From Lanius collurio (lineage: Eukaryota; Chordata; Aves; Passeriformes; Laniidae), in the NCBI GenBank assembly GCA_020086605.1, contig JACBWW010000004.1, positions 10,399,073 to 10,463,072 of the forward strand: DNA of 64,000 nucleotides, read 5' to 3'. Below, one piece after another: positions 45,401 through 51,725 of the stretch (position 1 is its first letter; every line of letters starts with the position of its first letter). The notes below the pieces were generated by a model that worked only from the letters and a program-made list of their open reading frames with translations, had not been told where the DNA came from and ran no database searches. The position numbers and the translations under genes were made by a program.

Positions 45401-47752
45401 AAAGCTTTGGCTTTGGCTGCTCCACTGTTCTGGAGGGGAACAGAGCAGGCATCAGGCATTCCGAGGACATTACTTACCACAACTAAACAATAATTACTGC
45501 TATTTAAGATGGAAAAATAATTCATTTTCTTTGAATACAAAAGAACACGGCAGGCACGCTGCAAAGAGTCAAATGATGAAAGTCACTGTTCATACATCTA
45601 GTATGGGATACAAGATGTGTGTGGTCACAAAAAAGGGAAGCTTCTCCAGTCGACTTCCCAGACTGACACCATTTTACCTGTTGTTCATACAACCTGCCCA
45701 AGAGCTGTGGTACTCATGTTTACACCAGCACATCTTCTGTTCTGTTCAGTGTGATTCCTCAGTCGTAGTGTTTCACTGGTAAACTGAGATTCATTACAAC
45801 TTGTGACTTGAGTCCTTCCCAAGACATTGTGGTTCTTGCCTGTTACTCAGTGAGGGCAGAAGCAACAACAGCGACAGCTGGGGTTTGACTGGTAGTGATG
45901 TATGCACACCAACACATCCTTGTCAGAGTCCATTGCTCAAAAATTGCAGGTGAGGGAATCTTGAAGTTATGTAGAGATAAAAACATTTGGTAATGCCATA
46001 AGAACTAGTCAGAGATGTAGCCTTGATAAACAAAATACATTCAGCAGGTTAGAACACAAAGGATATGTCCATTAACAAAATATTCTTCCTGGAGTATCAT
46101 GAAAAGTTACAATAGGAGGCAGAACTAAAATGCGGACCTCAAGTAAATTTTAAAATAGACAGCAATAGGGACATGGCAGGCCTAAATGCAGTGTCTTGAA
46201 AAGTACAAAGGGATGAAAAGACAAAACAGCCAAGGATGAAATAGGAAAGAGAAGCTCAAACAGAACAGACCAAAAGCATTAGGAATGGAGGAACAGAGAA
46301 AGCAGAATAGAAGAGGAAGAAAATGCCATAGCCAGTGCTGGGACAAAAAGGAGCACAAATTCTTCCACATGGCAGTGTGAAGGAAGTGTAATTAATGTAT
46401 AAGTATCACAGGAAAGAAGAAACAGTTACAGAACCCAGGTGGAAGGTGGGGAAGGCAGCGACAACAGATCGCTACAGATCCAAACACTGCACAATTCAGG
46501 GCTTCTGCACAGTCAGAACATTGTGTCTCTATTTATGAGGCTAGAACTGCATCTCTACAGCAATAAATTAACATCTGCATAATATTTTTAAAGCAAGATC
46601 ATCCATCATTATAAATAAGCAGTAAACTCTAAAGTAAAAAAATACAGGTATTCTTTTTGTTAGATCAGTTCAGCATAGACATATACAAACACAAGGATTC
46701 TCCTCAGTGACCCGGAGGAAGAAGAGAGCAAGGCTCAGCATGTGAAGTGTCAAATCATATCACGTCATCATGACAAACATCAATCCAACCTCCTGGTCAC
46801 AGACTGCCTGTTCATAACCATGACACTGTATCAGGCAAGAAAGTAGCTTTGACATGGGTGATGAGCTTGACTACCCGAGGATTTTCTTCTCAGACTCCCA
46901 TTAGGGCTCTTGCAGACACACCAGGTGTCATGAACAACAGCAGAGGGGAGCACTTCCATGGCCCAGATGCAGGTATCCCAACCACCATGTCAGCTAATCA
47001 TGCTCTGATCAGATCTAGCCAACATGGTGGTTAGAACACCCGTGACCAAGCAGAGGCACGCTGGCCGCGGGCAGGCGGATGCCAGCACCTGGGGGAATCC
47101 TGCTGGGACACCGGCCACTGTGGCAGGCATCCTGAGGGCAAGACACAAACACCCAGCCTACATTCACCCTAAAGGTGAGCGGCACGGGCAAGAACGACAG
47201 CACTTTCTGTCTCTTGTCGCTCTATCTCACTGCAAGACCACCTGCAAGGTGGCATCGCGTGCGTCACCTCTGCTCTCGCAGGTGGCTGCATCCTTTGGGA
47301 CAGGGCGCAGCGCTGGCAGACGGGAGCAGGCTGGACAGCTCTCGCCGTGGGGCGGGGGGCCAAGCCGGAGGTCTCAATATTAACTCTCACCCCCGATCCC
47401 TCGTTTCCCCGGTCGGGTCCCCGGCTCTGCCTTTGCACAAACACGCTGCCACCCCGAGCGGGTCGCCCGGCCAGAGAGGGGGTCCGGGGGCTGCGGCCAG
47501 CCAGCACCGGCGGCGGCTCTGACAGAAAGAGCCAGAACGCCGGCAGCCCCCTCCCCCTGCACCGCCTGCTCGCGGCCGCCGCAGAGCGCGGCAGGAGCCC
47601 GGACAGCGCTGCCCCGCCGGGGCGGCGGGCGGGCGGCGGAGGGGCAGCGCCATCGGCGGGACGGCGCCCCGGCCCCGCTCCCCTCCCCTCGGACAGACCC
47701 CGGCCCGGCGCCCGCCCGGCCCCCACTCACACTGCTCCGCCTTGGTGGACAT
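2287..47752 (-). CDS. UNC79: UNC79 (NALCN channel complex subunit), 5' half, 26 exons plus one cassette exon, 3' partial
   Basis: UNC79 is a very large, mostly helical protein of neurons. It pairs with UNC80 and holds it on the NALCN sodium-leak channel, which sets resting membrane potential. Joining the 26 constitutive exons listed separately gives 3,754 nt, i.e. 1,251 codons plus one base, with no internal stop and every junction GT-AG in phase. Starts with MSTKAEQ and includes hallmark stretches such as TAWNPIHCQHIECHNAINKP, AEFHAEQREHELNRRRQ and SPFQSPFRSP, which I recognise from vertebrate UNC79. No signal peptide or clear membrane segment is visible, as expected for a cytosolic subunit. 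The span is the 5' half; the family is about 2,600 residues, so the gene runs off the window at base 1. UNC80 was considered and rejected because these sequences are absent from it. Exon joins are inferred from splice consensus, phase and remembered homology, not from transcripts. Confidence 0.97.
3409..3588 (-). CDS. UNC79: UNC79 exon 26 (residues 1192-1251 and first base of 1252)
   Basis: Acceptor TTTGCAAAG, CC completes Thr1192. Encodes ITAVRTNVANLSDAAMWKIK, RARFARNRQKSVRSLRDSVK and GPAESKRALSLPETLTTKI plus one C. The donor is GTTGAG, a weak match to consensus. The middle is strongly basic with serines spaced like basophilic-kinase sites. The exon is CpG-rich for its surroundings. If unspliced, the frame would stop two codons later, so splicing here is needed. 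Confidence 0.94.
5200..5401 (-). CDS. UNC79: UNC79 exon 25 (residues 1125-1192)
   Basis: Acceptor CTCTATAG. Encodes GLCLCLDFQFDTVVKDRPTI, LSKLLLLHFLKADIPALSWE and FFVNRFETLSLEAQLHLDCN, ending KEFPFPT plus one A before donor GTAAGC. Phase 0 in, phase 1 out. Confidence 0.96.
6666..6847 (-). CDS. UNC79: UNC79 exon 24 (residues 1064-1124)
   Basis: Acceptor GTTACAG, TG completes Val1064. Encodes EKVAVLCRFLDIHSVTKNHL, LKYSLAHAFCCFLTAVEDVN and PAVATRAGLLLDTIKRPALQ before donor GTGCGT. Clear HEAT-like amphipathic helices. Phase 1 in, phase 0 out. Confidence 0.97.
7184..7341 (-). CDS. UNC79: UNC79 exon 23 (residues 1011-1064)
   Basis: Acceptor CTTGCCAG, one C completes Ser1011. Encodes LWGVVKSEFSQLSSLAVPLL, LHALSLPHGADIFWTIINSN and FNSKDWKMRFEA plus one G before donor GTGGGC. 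Human has WRV where this has WGV, as I recall. Confidence 0.96.
8393..8541 (-). CDS. UNC79: UNC79 exon 22 (residues 962-1011)
   Basis: Acceptor TACACAG. Encodes EMSRFEEPDILFNMLNCLK, ILCLHGECLYIARKDHPQF and LAYIQDHMLIA, ending two bases (AG) before donor GTGGGT. Phase 0 in, phase 2 out. Confidence 0.96.
8626..8705 (-). CDS. UNC79: UNC79 exon 21 (residues 935-961)
   Basis: Acceptor TTTTTAACAG, CG completes Ala935. Encodes IKNDTERKFCYQQLPVTLK and LIYTILQ, ending on a codon boundary at donor GTAACA. Only 84 nt of intron separate it from exon 22. Confidence 0.94.
9108..9249 (-). CDS. UNC79: UNC79 exon 20 (residues 888-935)
   Basis: Acceptor CTTAAAG. Encodes EPTDNLEDSLLYTRPEFIIG, then an acidic stretch TEGEEEDKSAPKHGENPG and NHTETTENA plus one G before donor GTAGGT. 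It is low-complexity, hydrophilic and likely a loop; several residues differ from human as I remember it, unlike the near-identity of the helical exons. Confidence 0.94.
10635..10862 (-). CDS. UNC79: UNC79 exon 19 (residues 812-887)
   Basis: Acceptor CTTTCAG; 76 codons in phase 0. Encodes MELQDDGVTLGLENSISKD, IISIINNVFQAPWGGSHTCQ and KDEKAVECGLCQSSILCYQL, ending APKEEIRLV at donor GTAAGC. The first ATG is internal, not a translation start. Confidence 0.97.
11343..11429. repeat. Direct repeat, 37-bp copies with a 49-bp period
   Basis: ATGCCAGGCCCTTAGCAGAA and its continuation through AATCAATACAGGA occur at 11,343-11,379 and again at 11,392-11,428 with only about two mismatches. A recent local duplication in intron 18, about 65 bases beyond the exon 18 donor. 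Confidence 0.9.
11493..11714 (-). CDS. UNC79: UNC79 exon 18 (residues 738-811), SPF repeats
   Basis: Acceptor GTTTTCAG; 74 codons in phase 0. Begins VSVASDPGRRVQHNVL, then six SPF/SPI units with a four-residue period (residues 754-776), then NFGHPSGKTIDFECEDEEMN and LNCFILMFDLILKQ before donor GTACTT. The middle is probably disordered, with several Ser-Pro sites suited to proline-directed kinases; that role is inference. Confidence 0.97.
13038..13178 (-). CDS. UNC79: UNC79 exon 17 (residues 691-737)
   Basis: Acceptor TTCCTCAG; 47 codons in phase 0. Encodes VLSELDIVVPLQLLISMF, SDGVNSVKELANQRKSRVSE and LAGNLAARR before donor GTAACT. The RKSRVS segment is basic and serine-bearing. Confidence 0.96.
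14173..14310 (-). mobile_element. CR1 remnant in UNC79 intron 16
   Basis: AATCACAAATGGTTTAGGTT followed by GGAAAAGACCTCCAAGACTA and CCAACCTTTGACTG-like text is the typical reverse complement of a CR1 3' end. It fades after roughly 100-140 bases. It sits about 110-240 bases from the exon 16 donor. Confidence 0.8.
14417..14540 (-). CDS. UNC79: UNC79 exon 16 (residues 649-690)
   Basis: Acceptor TTTTTCAG, one C completes Ser649. Encodes KMFDTELCPLPFSLEEMFGF and ISCRFTGYPSSVQEQALLWL, ending on His690 at donor GTAAGT. A CR1 remnant lies about 150 bases beyond the donor, inside intron 16. Confidence 0.96.
15381..15571 (-). CDS. UNC79: UNC79 exon 15 (residues 586-649)
   Basis: Acceptor CCCACAG. Encodes VGGYWDKSCSAVTQLKEGL, NRILCLIPYNVINQSVWEC and IMPEWLEAVRTEVPDNQLKE, ending FREVL plus AG before donor GTATGT. 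Phase 0 in, phase 2 out. Confidence 0.96.
16651..16710. repeat. Three tandem copies of a 20-bp unit
   Basis: TCATTTTACATGAGAGACTC is repeated three times with one mismatch in the last copy. With the preceding C, each unit contains the inverted pair CTCAT...ATGAG, so the array is also a series of small hairpins. Intron 14 of UNC79. Confidence 0.95.
17377..17607 (-). CDS. UNC79: UNC79 exon 14 (residues 509-585)
   Basis: Acceptor TTCCAG; phase 0 on both sides, 77 codons. Encodes VSLCTPSENTPTESLARLV, FQWFHSTAYMMDDEVGSLVE, KLKPQFVTKWLKTVCDVRFD and VMCLLPKPMEFAR before donor GTAAGA. Helical repeat-like composition; symmetric phase would allow in-frame skipping in principle. Confidence 0.97.
19977..20148 (-). 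CDS. UNC79: UNC79 exon 13 (residues 451-508)
   Basis: Acceptor TTTTGTAG, one C completes Ser451. Encodes LLKEAEFHAEQREHELNRRR, a charged helix of likely coiled-coil type, then SSSHHSLDN, an acidic FDNKDDDKHD stretch and LLSQFGIWFL, ending on a codon boundary at donor GTAAGA. Confidence 0.97.
20149..20473 (-). other. UNC79: UNC79 intron 12 (325 nt)
   Basis: Short intron between the Cys/His-rich exon 12 and exon 13. Nothing else recognised. Confidence 0.85.
20474..20703 (-). CDS. UNC79: UNC79 exon 12 (residues 375-451), Cys/His-rich
   Basis: Acceptor TTTTCCAG. Encodes NCSSHVRRAVVTCFSAGCCG, RHGNRPVRYCKRCHSNHH and then TSPPPINTRECGAEELV, ending two bases into Ser451 before donor GTAATA. It has C387, C392, C393, H396, the CxxC pair C404/C407 and H408/H411/H412, a pattern suggestive of zinc binding. 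The coding DNA is strikingly CpG-rich compared with its surroundings. Confidence 0.97.
21763..21791 (-). CDS. UNC79: UNC79 exon 11 (residues 365-374), 29-nt microexon
   Basis: Acceptor CCTTACAG, CG completes Ala365, then EISAICQKK and donor GTAAGA on a codon boundary. At 29 nt it is in the microexon range. Its length is not a multiple of three, so skipping it would shift the frame and it is expected to be constitutive. Confidence 0.93.
23041..23081 (-). CDS. UNC79: UNC79 exon 10 (residues 351-365), 41 nt
   Basis: Very short exon. Acceptor TTTTTACAG, one G completes Gly351, then DHSEWLIDVLLPQ and one G before donor GTAAGA. Phase 2 in, phase 1 out. The boundary phases match exons 9 and 11 exactly. 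Confidence 0.94.
24224..24312 (-). CDS. UNC79: UNC79 exon 9 (residues 322-351)
   Basis: Acceptor TTTCAG. Encodes MCIDPSLSVALGDKPPPLYL then CEECSQRIA and two bases of Gly351 before donor GTAGGT. Contains a CxxC pair (C342, C345). Phase 0 in, phase 2 out. Confidence 0.95.
26110..26174 (-). CDS. UNC79: UNC79 exon 8 (residues 300-321)
   Basis: Acceptor TTTTGCAG, then CC completes Ala300. Encodes WNPIHCQHIECHNAINKPAV and Lys321, ending on a codon boundary at donor GTACTG. It carries the first Cys/His residues of the cluster running through exon 12 (H305, C306, H308, C311, H312). Confidence 0.96.
26930..27010 (+). mobile_element. Possible short CR1 3'-end remnant in intron 7
   Basis: TTGAGTTGGTCTTCTAAGAT then TTCTTCCAACCCTTCATTTT resembles a decayed forward CR1 3' end (TTCCAACCC is the usual core). 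Short and weak; could be chance. Confidence 0.35.
27706..27835 (-). CDS. UNC79: UNC79 exon 7 (residues 257-300)
   Basis: Acceptor CCTTAG. Encodes DLLYVIAYGPSQVKPPAVQM then LFHYWPNLKPPGAISEYRGL, ending QYT plus one G before donor GTCAGT. An internal GTGAGT 27 nt upstream of this donor is a better consensus; its use would remove nine residues in frame (see findings). The longer form was chosen because it matches remembered vertebrate UNC79. Confidence 0.94.
27836..29790 (-). other. UNC79: UNC79 introns 5 and 6 around exon 6
   Basis: Intron 5 covers 28,517-29,790 and intron 6 covers 27,836-28,460. Both are AT-rich, with a short CA/CCA-rich tract near 29,175-29,207. Nothing else recognised. Confidence 0.85.
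28461..28516 (-). CDS. UNC79: UNC79 exon 6 (residues 238-256)
   Basis: 56-nt exon. Acceptor CTCAG, then TG completes Val238. Encodes YHCQLLECLMKYKQEVWK and ends on a codon boundary at donor GTAAGT. Phase 1 in, phase 0 out; exon 7 starts with GAT, as expected. Confidence 0.95.
29791..29883 (-). CDS. UNC79: UNC79 exon 5 (residues 207-238)
   Basis: Acceptor TTTTAAG, then TG completes Leu207. Encodes GSSKREGVPAHVNLSASS then MLMIAMQYTSNP and one G before donor GTATGT. Phase 1 in and out. The 93-nt length is a multiple of three, so the exon could be skipped in frame, though nothing here shows that it is. Confidence 0.95.
29884..32729 (-). other. UNC79: UNC79 intron 4 (2.8 kb)
   Basis: Non-coding apart from the CR1 remnant at about 31,793-31,990. 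Short open frames here do not resemble known proteins. Confidence 0.85.
31793..31990 (-). mobile_element. CR1 remnant in UNC79 intron 4
   Basis: ACCACAGAATGGTTAATGTT, then a degraded GGGACCTCTGGTGATCATC and CCCAGTGTTTGGTCA, matches the diverged reverse complement of a CR1 3' end. Only about 200 bases are recognisable; non-coding and old by its divergence. Confidence 0.8.
32730..32900 (-). CDS. UNC79: UNC79 exon 4 (residues 150-207)
   Basis: Acceptor ACAG, then AT completes Asp150. Encodes DLGQSIFYTTTCLLPFLSDD, LPYTMISTLATFPPF and IIEYLSTSFLPMAI, ending one T before donor GTAAGT. The hydrophobic helical pattern fits HEAT/armadillo-like packing, not a membrane segment. The Ser before DD is Asn in human UNC79 as I remember it. 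Confidence 0.96.
32901..36265 (-). other. UNC79: UNC79 intron 3 (3.4 kb)
   Basis: AT-rich non-coding intron. I searched it for a further coding exon between residues 149 and 151, but exon 4 continues directly from exon 3 in frame, so none is missing. No repeat recognised. Confidence 0.85.
36266..36570 (-). CDS. UNC79: UNC79 exon 3 (residues 48-150)
   Basis: At 305 nt this is the longest exon in the window. The acceptor follows a pyrimidine tract (CCCCCCAACAG); one C completes Ser48. Encodes ILSRTGKKENQ, a proline-rich stretch (PVPFPLTPSLRPQ) and DYQGLYVTLVTLLDLVPLLQ, ending HGQH plus one G before donor GTAAGC. Phase 2 in, phase 1 out. Confidence 0.97.
36571..42276 (-). other. UNC79: UNC79 intron 2 (5.7 kb)
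   Basis: The largest intron in the window, very AT-rich, with A and T homopolymer runs (for example near 37,790 and 38,250) and a 16-bp direct repeat. No coding exon, RNA gene or recognisable transposon was seen. Confidence 0.85.
38933..38964. repeat. Direct repeat of a 16-bp unit, two copies
   Basis: CTCCATACTGAACTTA is followed immediately by CTCCATACTGAACTTG. A simple tandem duplication in intron 2. Confidence 0.9.
42277..42397 (-). CDS. UNC79: UNC79 exon 2 (residues 8-48)
   Basis: Acceptor TAG, then TT completes codon 8 as Phe: FASKIRYLQEYHNRVLHNIY follows, ending FSQTLL plus two bases (AG) before donor GTAAGT. Phase 1 in, phase 2 out. The frame agrees with exons 1 and 3. Confidence 0.95.
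45249..45256. promoter_or_regulatory. Perfect palindromic CRE motif (TGACGTCA) in UNC79 intron 1
   Basis: TGACGTCA is the full consensus site for CREB/ATF factors. It lies in intron 1, about 2.5 kb inside the gene from the start codon and 57 bases from a spliceable segment at 45,313-45,429. The motif is exact; function is not shown. Confidence 0.45.
45313..45429 (-). other. Exon-like segment in intron 1 (possible cryptic or poison exon)
   Basis: On the minus strand CCCCTCCAG precedes 117 nt and GTACCT follows. The segment is open in one frame (starting NSGAAKAKALRTHNG and ending VCVDPRE). Entered from UNC79 exon 1, however, the junction codon would be TAA, an immediate stop after MSTKAEQ. 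I do not recognise the protein sequence. It may be an unused pseudo-exon, a transcript-silencing exon, or part of a separate transcript. Confidence 0.25.
47731..47752 (-). CDS. UNC79: UNC79 exon 1, coding part (residues 1-7 and first base of codon 8)
   Basis: ATG at 47752-47750 opens MSTKAEQ, then one T before the donor GTGAGT (phase 1). There is A at -3, a favourable initiation context. The frame stays open for 44 codons upstream in very GC-rich DNA but has no upstream ATG there, so this ATG was chosen; it also matches the remembered vertebrate N terminus. The 5' UTR end cannot be fixed from sequence. Confidence 0.9.
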
Positions 47753-47804
47753 TCTGCCGCCCCTCTCTGCCCCTCGGCGCCGCGGAGCGCCGGCCCCCGG
47801 CCGC

Positions 47805-47852
47805 GGTGTCGCTGCCGGTGCCGGTGTCGCTGCCGCTGCCGGTGCCGCAGGG
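47805..47852. repeat. GC-rich hexamer-like repeat in the CpG island
   Basis: Degenerate tandem copies of GCTGCCGGTGCC / GGTGTC-type units lie just upstream of the UNC79 start codon, probably in its 5' UTR or core promoter. Short and imperfect. Confidence 0.6.
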
Positions 47853-47977
47853 CTGCGGGCCGGGGAGCGGCGGGCGGGCGGCACCGGCCGGGAGCGCGCT
47901 TAAAGGAGCAGCGCGCCTGGCGGCCGCGGCAAACAACATCCTCGGGAGGGACGGGGTGGGAGATATGACGGGGAACA

Positions 47978-48006
47978 TGGGACATGGGATGCCATGGGAT
48001 GCCATG
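47978..48006. repeat. Tandem 10-mer ATGGGATGCC (about 2-3 copies)
   Basis: Two exact adjacent copies of ATGGGATGCC with flanking partial copies, at the edge of the CpG island. Probably a minor replication-slippage product. Confidence 0.6.
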
Positions 48007-48250
48007 AGGAGGGGGAGGCCGGCTGACCCCGGGGCGCTCCCGGGGCACCCGCGCCCGCGGGGCTGTGGCCCCACCGAGCTTGTCACAGCGTCGAGTTGGG
48101 AGCTGCCGAGCCGGAAAACCTTGATGAGCGTCAGCGGTACCCCTGGGGCCGCCAGGGTGGCTAGAGCTGCGGAGGGGCTGGCGGTGCCCTCGCCCGGCCC
48201 CGCGGGAGCTGCACCGAGCGAGGACAGCGGTGGTGGCACTGCCAGCGGCT

Positions 48251-50191
48251 GTGCTGTGTGATCCTTGCCATAGAACAGGGCGGTTGTTCCCTCGGGCCCT
48301 GGGCTCCAGCTGTGTACGCCAGGCGGGCGGGCACTCAGGTGCCTCTGCCCAGGTTTCCCCACCTGTTTCCATAGTGCACCAAGCACCTCGGAACCGCCAC
48401 GCCTTTCCCGAGGAGACAAGGGCTGCGCTCAGCCCCTGCTGTGTCCCTATCACCAGATCCCAGCCACGGTAACTGCCCCAGGACGAAAGTGGGATGAAAA
48501 GACCTTTGTCCAGCTGTGGTGAGAGTACAGTAATAACAATAAAATTCATTTGCTCCAAGAGAAATTATTTCACCACCGTGTGTCCTGTCAGCTTCCCCAG
48601 CGTCCTGACTTGGCCTTACCAGGTCTCGGAAATGAATGGTTAGCTATGAGTTTCTTCTCCGAAACTTTCCAAACCAATTTTTTCAGATCCTCACACCTCT
48701 GAAAAAGCTCTGTGGAAGCAGCACTATTTCATCAGCCGGGGCATGGGAGTCTTGATGTTTACACACAAAAATGTCCATTGCAACACACTGTCCTCAAAAT
48801 TTTGGACTGTGTAAGATGAGTAGGCCTGTACCACTCAAAGGGAACTGAGGAGGTGGAGGAAAATAGGTCTGTTTTGTTATTCATCATACAAGGCAGTGCC
48901 TCCAAATTACTGCTGCCCTGGTTTGAGGACAATGCACATTTGGTGCCAGGAACTGCGGTGAAGGGGCAGATGCTGTTCACTGGAATTTAACTGGTTGCCT
49001 TCTTTTCTGAAAGCAATTTTCTAAAAATACTGCATGGGCAATGAGGCAATGTTTCTTCAACACTTAATTTGGTACAAAACAGAGCCATAGTTCTTTCCAC
49101 TCTCCATGCTTGTGAGCCCCAAAGAGAGAGCGAAGCCAACTTATACCACTGTTTTCTCTTTACATTCAAATATTTGAGAGTAAACGTTAAAGTTTTTTTC
49201 TTTTATTAGAAGCTTTATTTAGTGAAGTGCCAGAGAGGTCATGTGGTGCTACAAACCGTGCTTCCCCCAACCCTATGTCTCACAGCATGGAGCATAAGTG
49301 ATGAAAATACAGACAAATGGCTTTCAGACTTCATTGAAATAAGATATTGAAGACAGGTTTTATCTTTGAATTTCTAACTGTTGATGCAACAAATCAATCT
49401 GAACTGCTTTATTGCTCATTACAGAACAATAGGCAACTCTCTGCACTGAGGGGAACTGAGCTTCCATAAGTATCTTTAAAATACACCAAGTGTTCAACTA
49501 CCAGAGGGGTGAGCTTATTAGAAACACTCAGGTTGATAAAGCAGGAGTACACTGAGAAAATATTAATTCCATTTCTCATGTAAGATTTCTTCTTCAGTTT
49601 AAGTGCCTGAAAATTGCAGCTATGCCTGCATTTACTGAACAAGGCCCTGCACAGTTCAGCATGTAGTTCAGGTACATGGTAAACAATTTATTGTTTATGA
49701 GTCCTTCTGCATTGTCTAAACAATGTCTAAGCCCTAAATAAATCTCATACAAGTCATCTGTTGTTCAGTCAAACTATTTAATAGTTGCCTAGTTTCTCAA
49801 TTCAAGTATAAAGACTCACACTTTGAATTGTGAGCAAATGTCATTAAGGAGCAAATATAGGAACATGGTACTCTGGGAATTAATTTCTCAAATCTCTGGG
49901 CTGAATCAAAGGCATAATTTCTCAGCAAGATCCTCATGAATGTGCCTAATAAAATGGGTACGGTGCTCCACTGGAAACCTTTTTAAGCAGCTAAGGTTTA
50001 TGTCCATATGTTTTTTGCCTCTGCACACACTCAGTTAAGAGAACACAAAAGCTTCAGGCATTTTAAAGCCCATAAATCATGAATGAAAGAACATATTTTT
50101 AATATTAAATGAATGGGGAGAGGAAAATTTACATAACAACTGATGAAAACCAAAAGAATGAATGCTACTTTCTGAGTTTATGAGTGGAAAT
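48251..50191. other. Non-coding DNA between the CpG island and the CR1 element
   Basis: G+C content falls quickly after 48.3 kb. No coding exon or recognisable repeat. Could be upstream regulatory DNA of UNC79 or intron 1 of a head-to-head neighbour. Confidence 0.7.
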
Positions 50192-51725
50192 TTCACAGAA
50201 TCATGGAATCTCCATGATTTCTAAGGGTGGAAAGAATCTCTGGAGCTTGTCTACTCAAACTTCCCTGCTCAAAGTGAGGTCAGCTAGAGCAAATTGCTCA
50301 GGGGCATGTGCAGTCAGGTTTCAAATATCTGCAAGGATGAAGACCCTCATGAATTCTCCAAGCAACCTGTTCAAAGTTTTGACCATCCTCACAGCAGAAA
50401 TTGTTTTCATCTCTTTAAGTGGGAAATCTTGTATTTCAGCTTGTGCCAATTGCCTGCAGCCCTGTCACTGAGCTCCGCTGAGAAAAGTCTGGTTCCATCT
50501 CCTTAGTCCCTGTCCTAAGGTATTTGTACACACTGACAAGACCCACTTCCCACCCCAAACCTGTTGACTTTGGGGCTAAACAGTCCCAGTTCTCTCAGCA
50601 TCTGTTATATGACAGGTACTCCGATCTCTTCATCACTTAGCCTTTCCCTTGACTTACTCCAGTATATTCATGTCTTTCTTGTACTGGTGAGTCCAGAACC
50701 AGACGCAGTACTCCAGTTGGGTCTAACCAGTGCCAAATAGAGGAGTATAAACACCTCCCTTGACCACCTGGCCATGCTCTTCCTACTGCAGCCCAGGATC
50801 CTGTTGGCCTTCTTGCCACGAAGGCTCATTGCTGCCTCACTGTAAGCTTGGTGTCTACCAGGACCCCCCTGTCACTTGTTGCAGAGCTGCTTTTCAGCTG
50901 CTCAGCCCCAGCCTGTACTGGTGCTTCATTATTCCCTCTGATGGGAATGACTTGGATTTTCACCTGTTGAACTTCATGAGACTCCTGTTGGCCCATGTCT
51001 CCAAGCTCTCCAGACACATTTGAATGGCAGCACAACCATCAGCTTCTGGTGTATCCACTGCTTCCCCAAGTTTTGCATCACCTGCAGAGGGTGTCCCATC
51101 ATCTGGATTACTGGCACAGACATGAAACAGCACTGGTCCACAGCTGACCCCTGCAGTGCAGCACTGGAAACTGGTTTCCAGCGGGACTTTTTGCCCCTTA
51201 TCACAACCCTGTGAGCCTGGCAGTTTGTCTGGCCACTTTTCAATTCACATCATTGTCAGCTTGCCTAGTCCCTATTTCATCAGTTTGTCTTTGCCAATGT
51301 TATAGGAGGCATTGATGAAAGTCTTGCTGAAGATAAATTTTGTCTGCTTTCTCCTCATACACTGAGTCAGTGATTTTGTTGCAGAAGGCTATCAGGTTGG
51401 TCAGGCATGATTTTCCCTTCATAAACACACCGTGACTCCTCCAAATAACCTTCCCGTCCTTGATGTATTTGGAAGTGGGTTAGAGGATTATTTGCTCTAT
51501 CATCTTCCCATGGACCAACGTGAAGATAAATGACCTATAATTTCATGGATATATGTGCTTGTCCTTCTTGAAAATAGCAGTGACATTTGCTTTCTTCTGT
51601 TTCTCAAGACTCTTCCAGTTGCTTTGGCCTTTTTAAAAATAATAAAATTCAGTCTTAAAGTGTCATTGGCGAACTACCTCAGTACTTGTGTATGCATCCT
51701 ATCATGTCCCACGGACTTGTGTATT
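50192..51725 (-). mobile_element. CR1 non-LTR retrotransposon, 5'-truncated, about 1.5 kb
   Basis: The plus strand begins with CACAGAATCATGGAATC and continues through typical reverse-complement CR1 landmarks: ACCAGACGCAGTACTCCAGT around 50,700, the GACCACCTGGCCATGCTCTT region near 50,762, TTGAACTTCATGAGACTCCT near 50,967, and a distal part ending in a CCCACGGACTTGTG-like block. The element is therefore in minus orientation, with its 3' end at 50,192. The distal part corresponds to the C-terminal reverse-transcriptase region of ORF2, but it is broken by stops and indels and is inert. Bird genomes are rich in such truncated copies. Confidence 0.9.

Larger units (their letters stand above)
42398..47730 (-). 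other. UNC79: UNC79 intron 1 (5.3 kb)
   Basis: AT-rich intron bounded by GTGAGT and TAG. The part nearest exon 1 (47,180-47,730) belongs to the CpG island. It contains the CRE motif and exon-like segment listed separately. Otherwise I see only unspecific sequence with no convincing coding exon. Confidence 0.85.
47180..48250. promoter_or_regulatory. CpG island and presumed UNC79 promoter / first-exon region
   Basis: This roughly 1-kb stretch is far richer in G+C and CpG than anything else in the window. It contains several GC boxes of GGGCGGG type on both strands (for example near 47,350, 47,625-47,640, 47,711-47,717 and 47,870) and no convincing TATA box. The UNC79 ATG lies near its middle. 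These are the traits of a broad, TATA-less vertebrate promoter. In mammals BTBD7 starts head-to-head next to UNC79, so bidirectional activity is plausible, but a BTBD7 first exon cannot be identified by eye. Confidence 0.8.

Noticed and set aside
2287..47752. Assignment to UNC80 instead of UNC79
   Set aside because: UNC80 has a different N terminus and lacks the exon 8-13 and SPF sequences seen here.
47169..48558. Long open frames on both strands (up to 392 codons) across the CpG island
   Set aside because: They overlap on several frames, are Pro/Ala/Arg/Gly-rich, resemble no protein family and are explained by the lack of AT-rich stop codons in GC-rich DNA.
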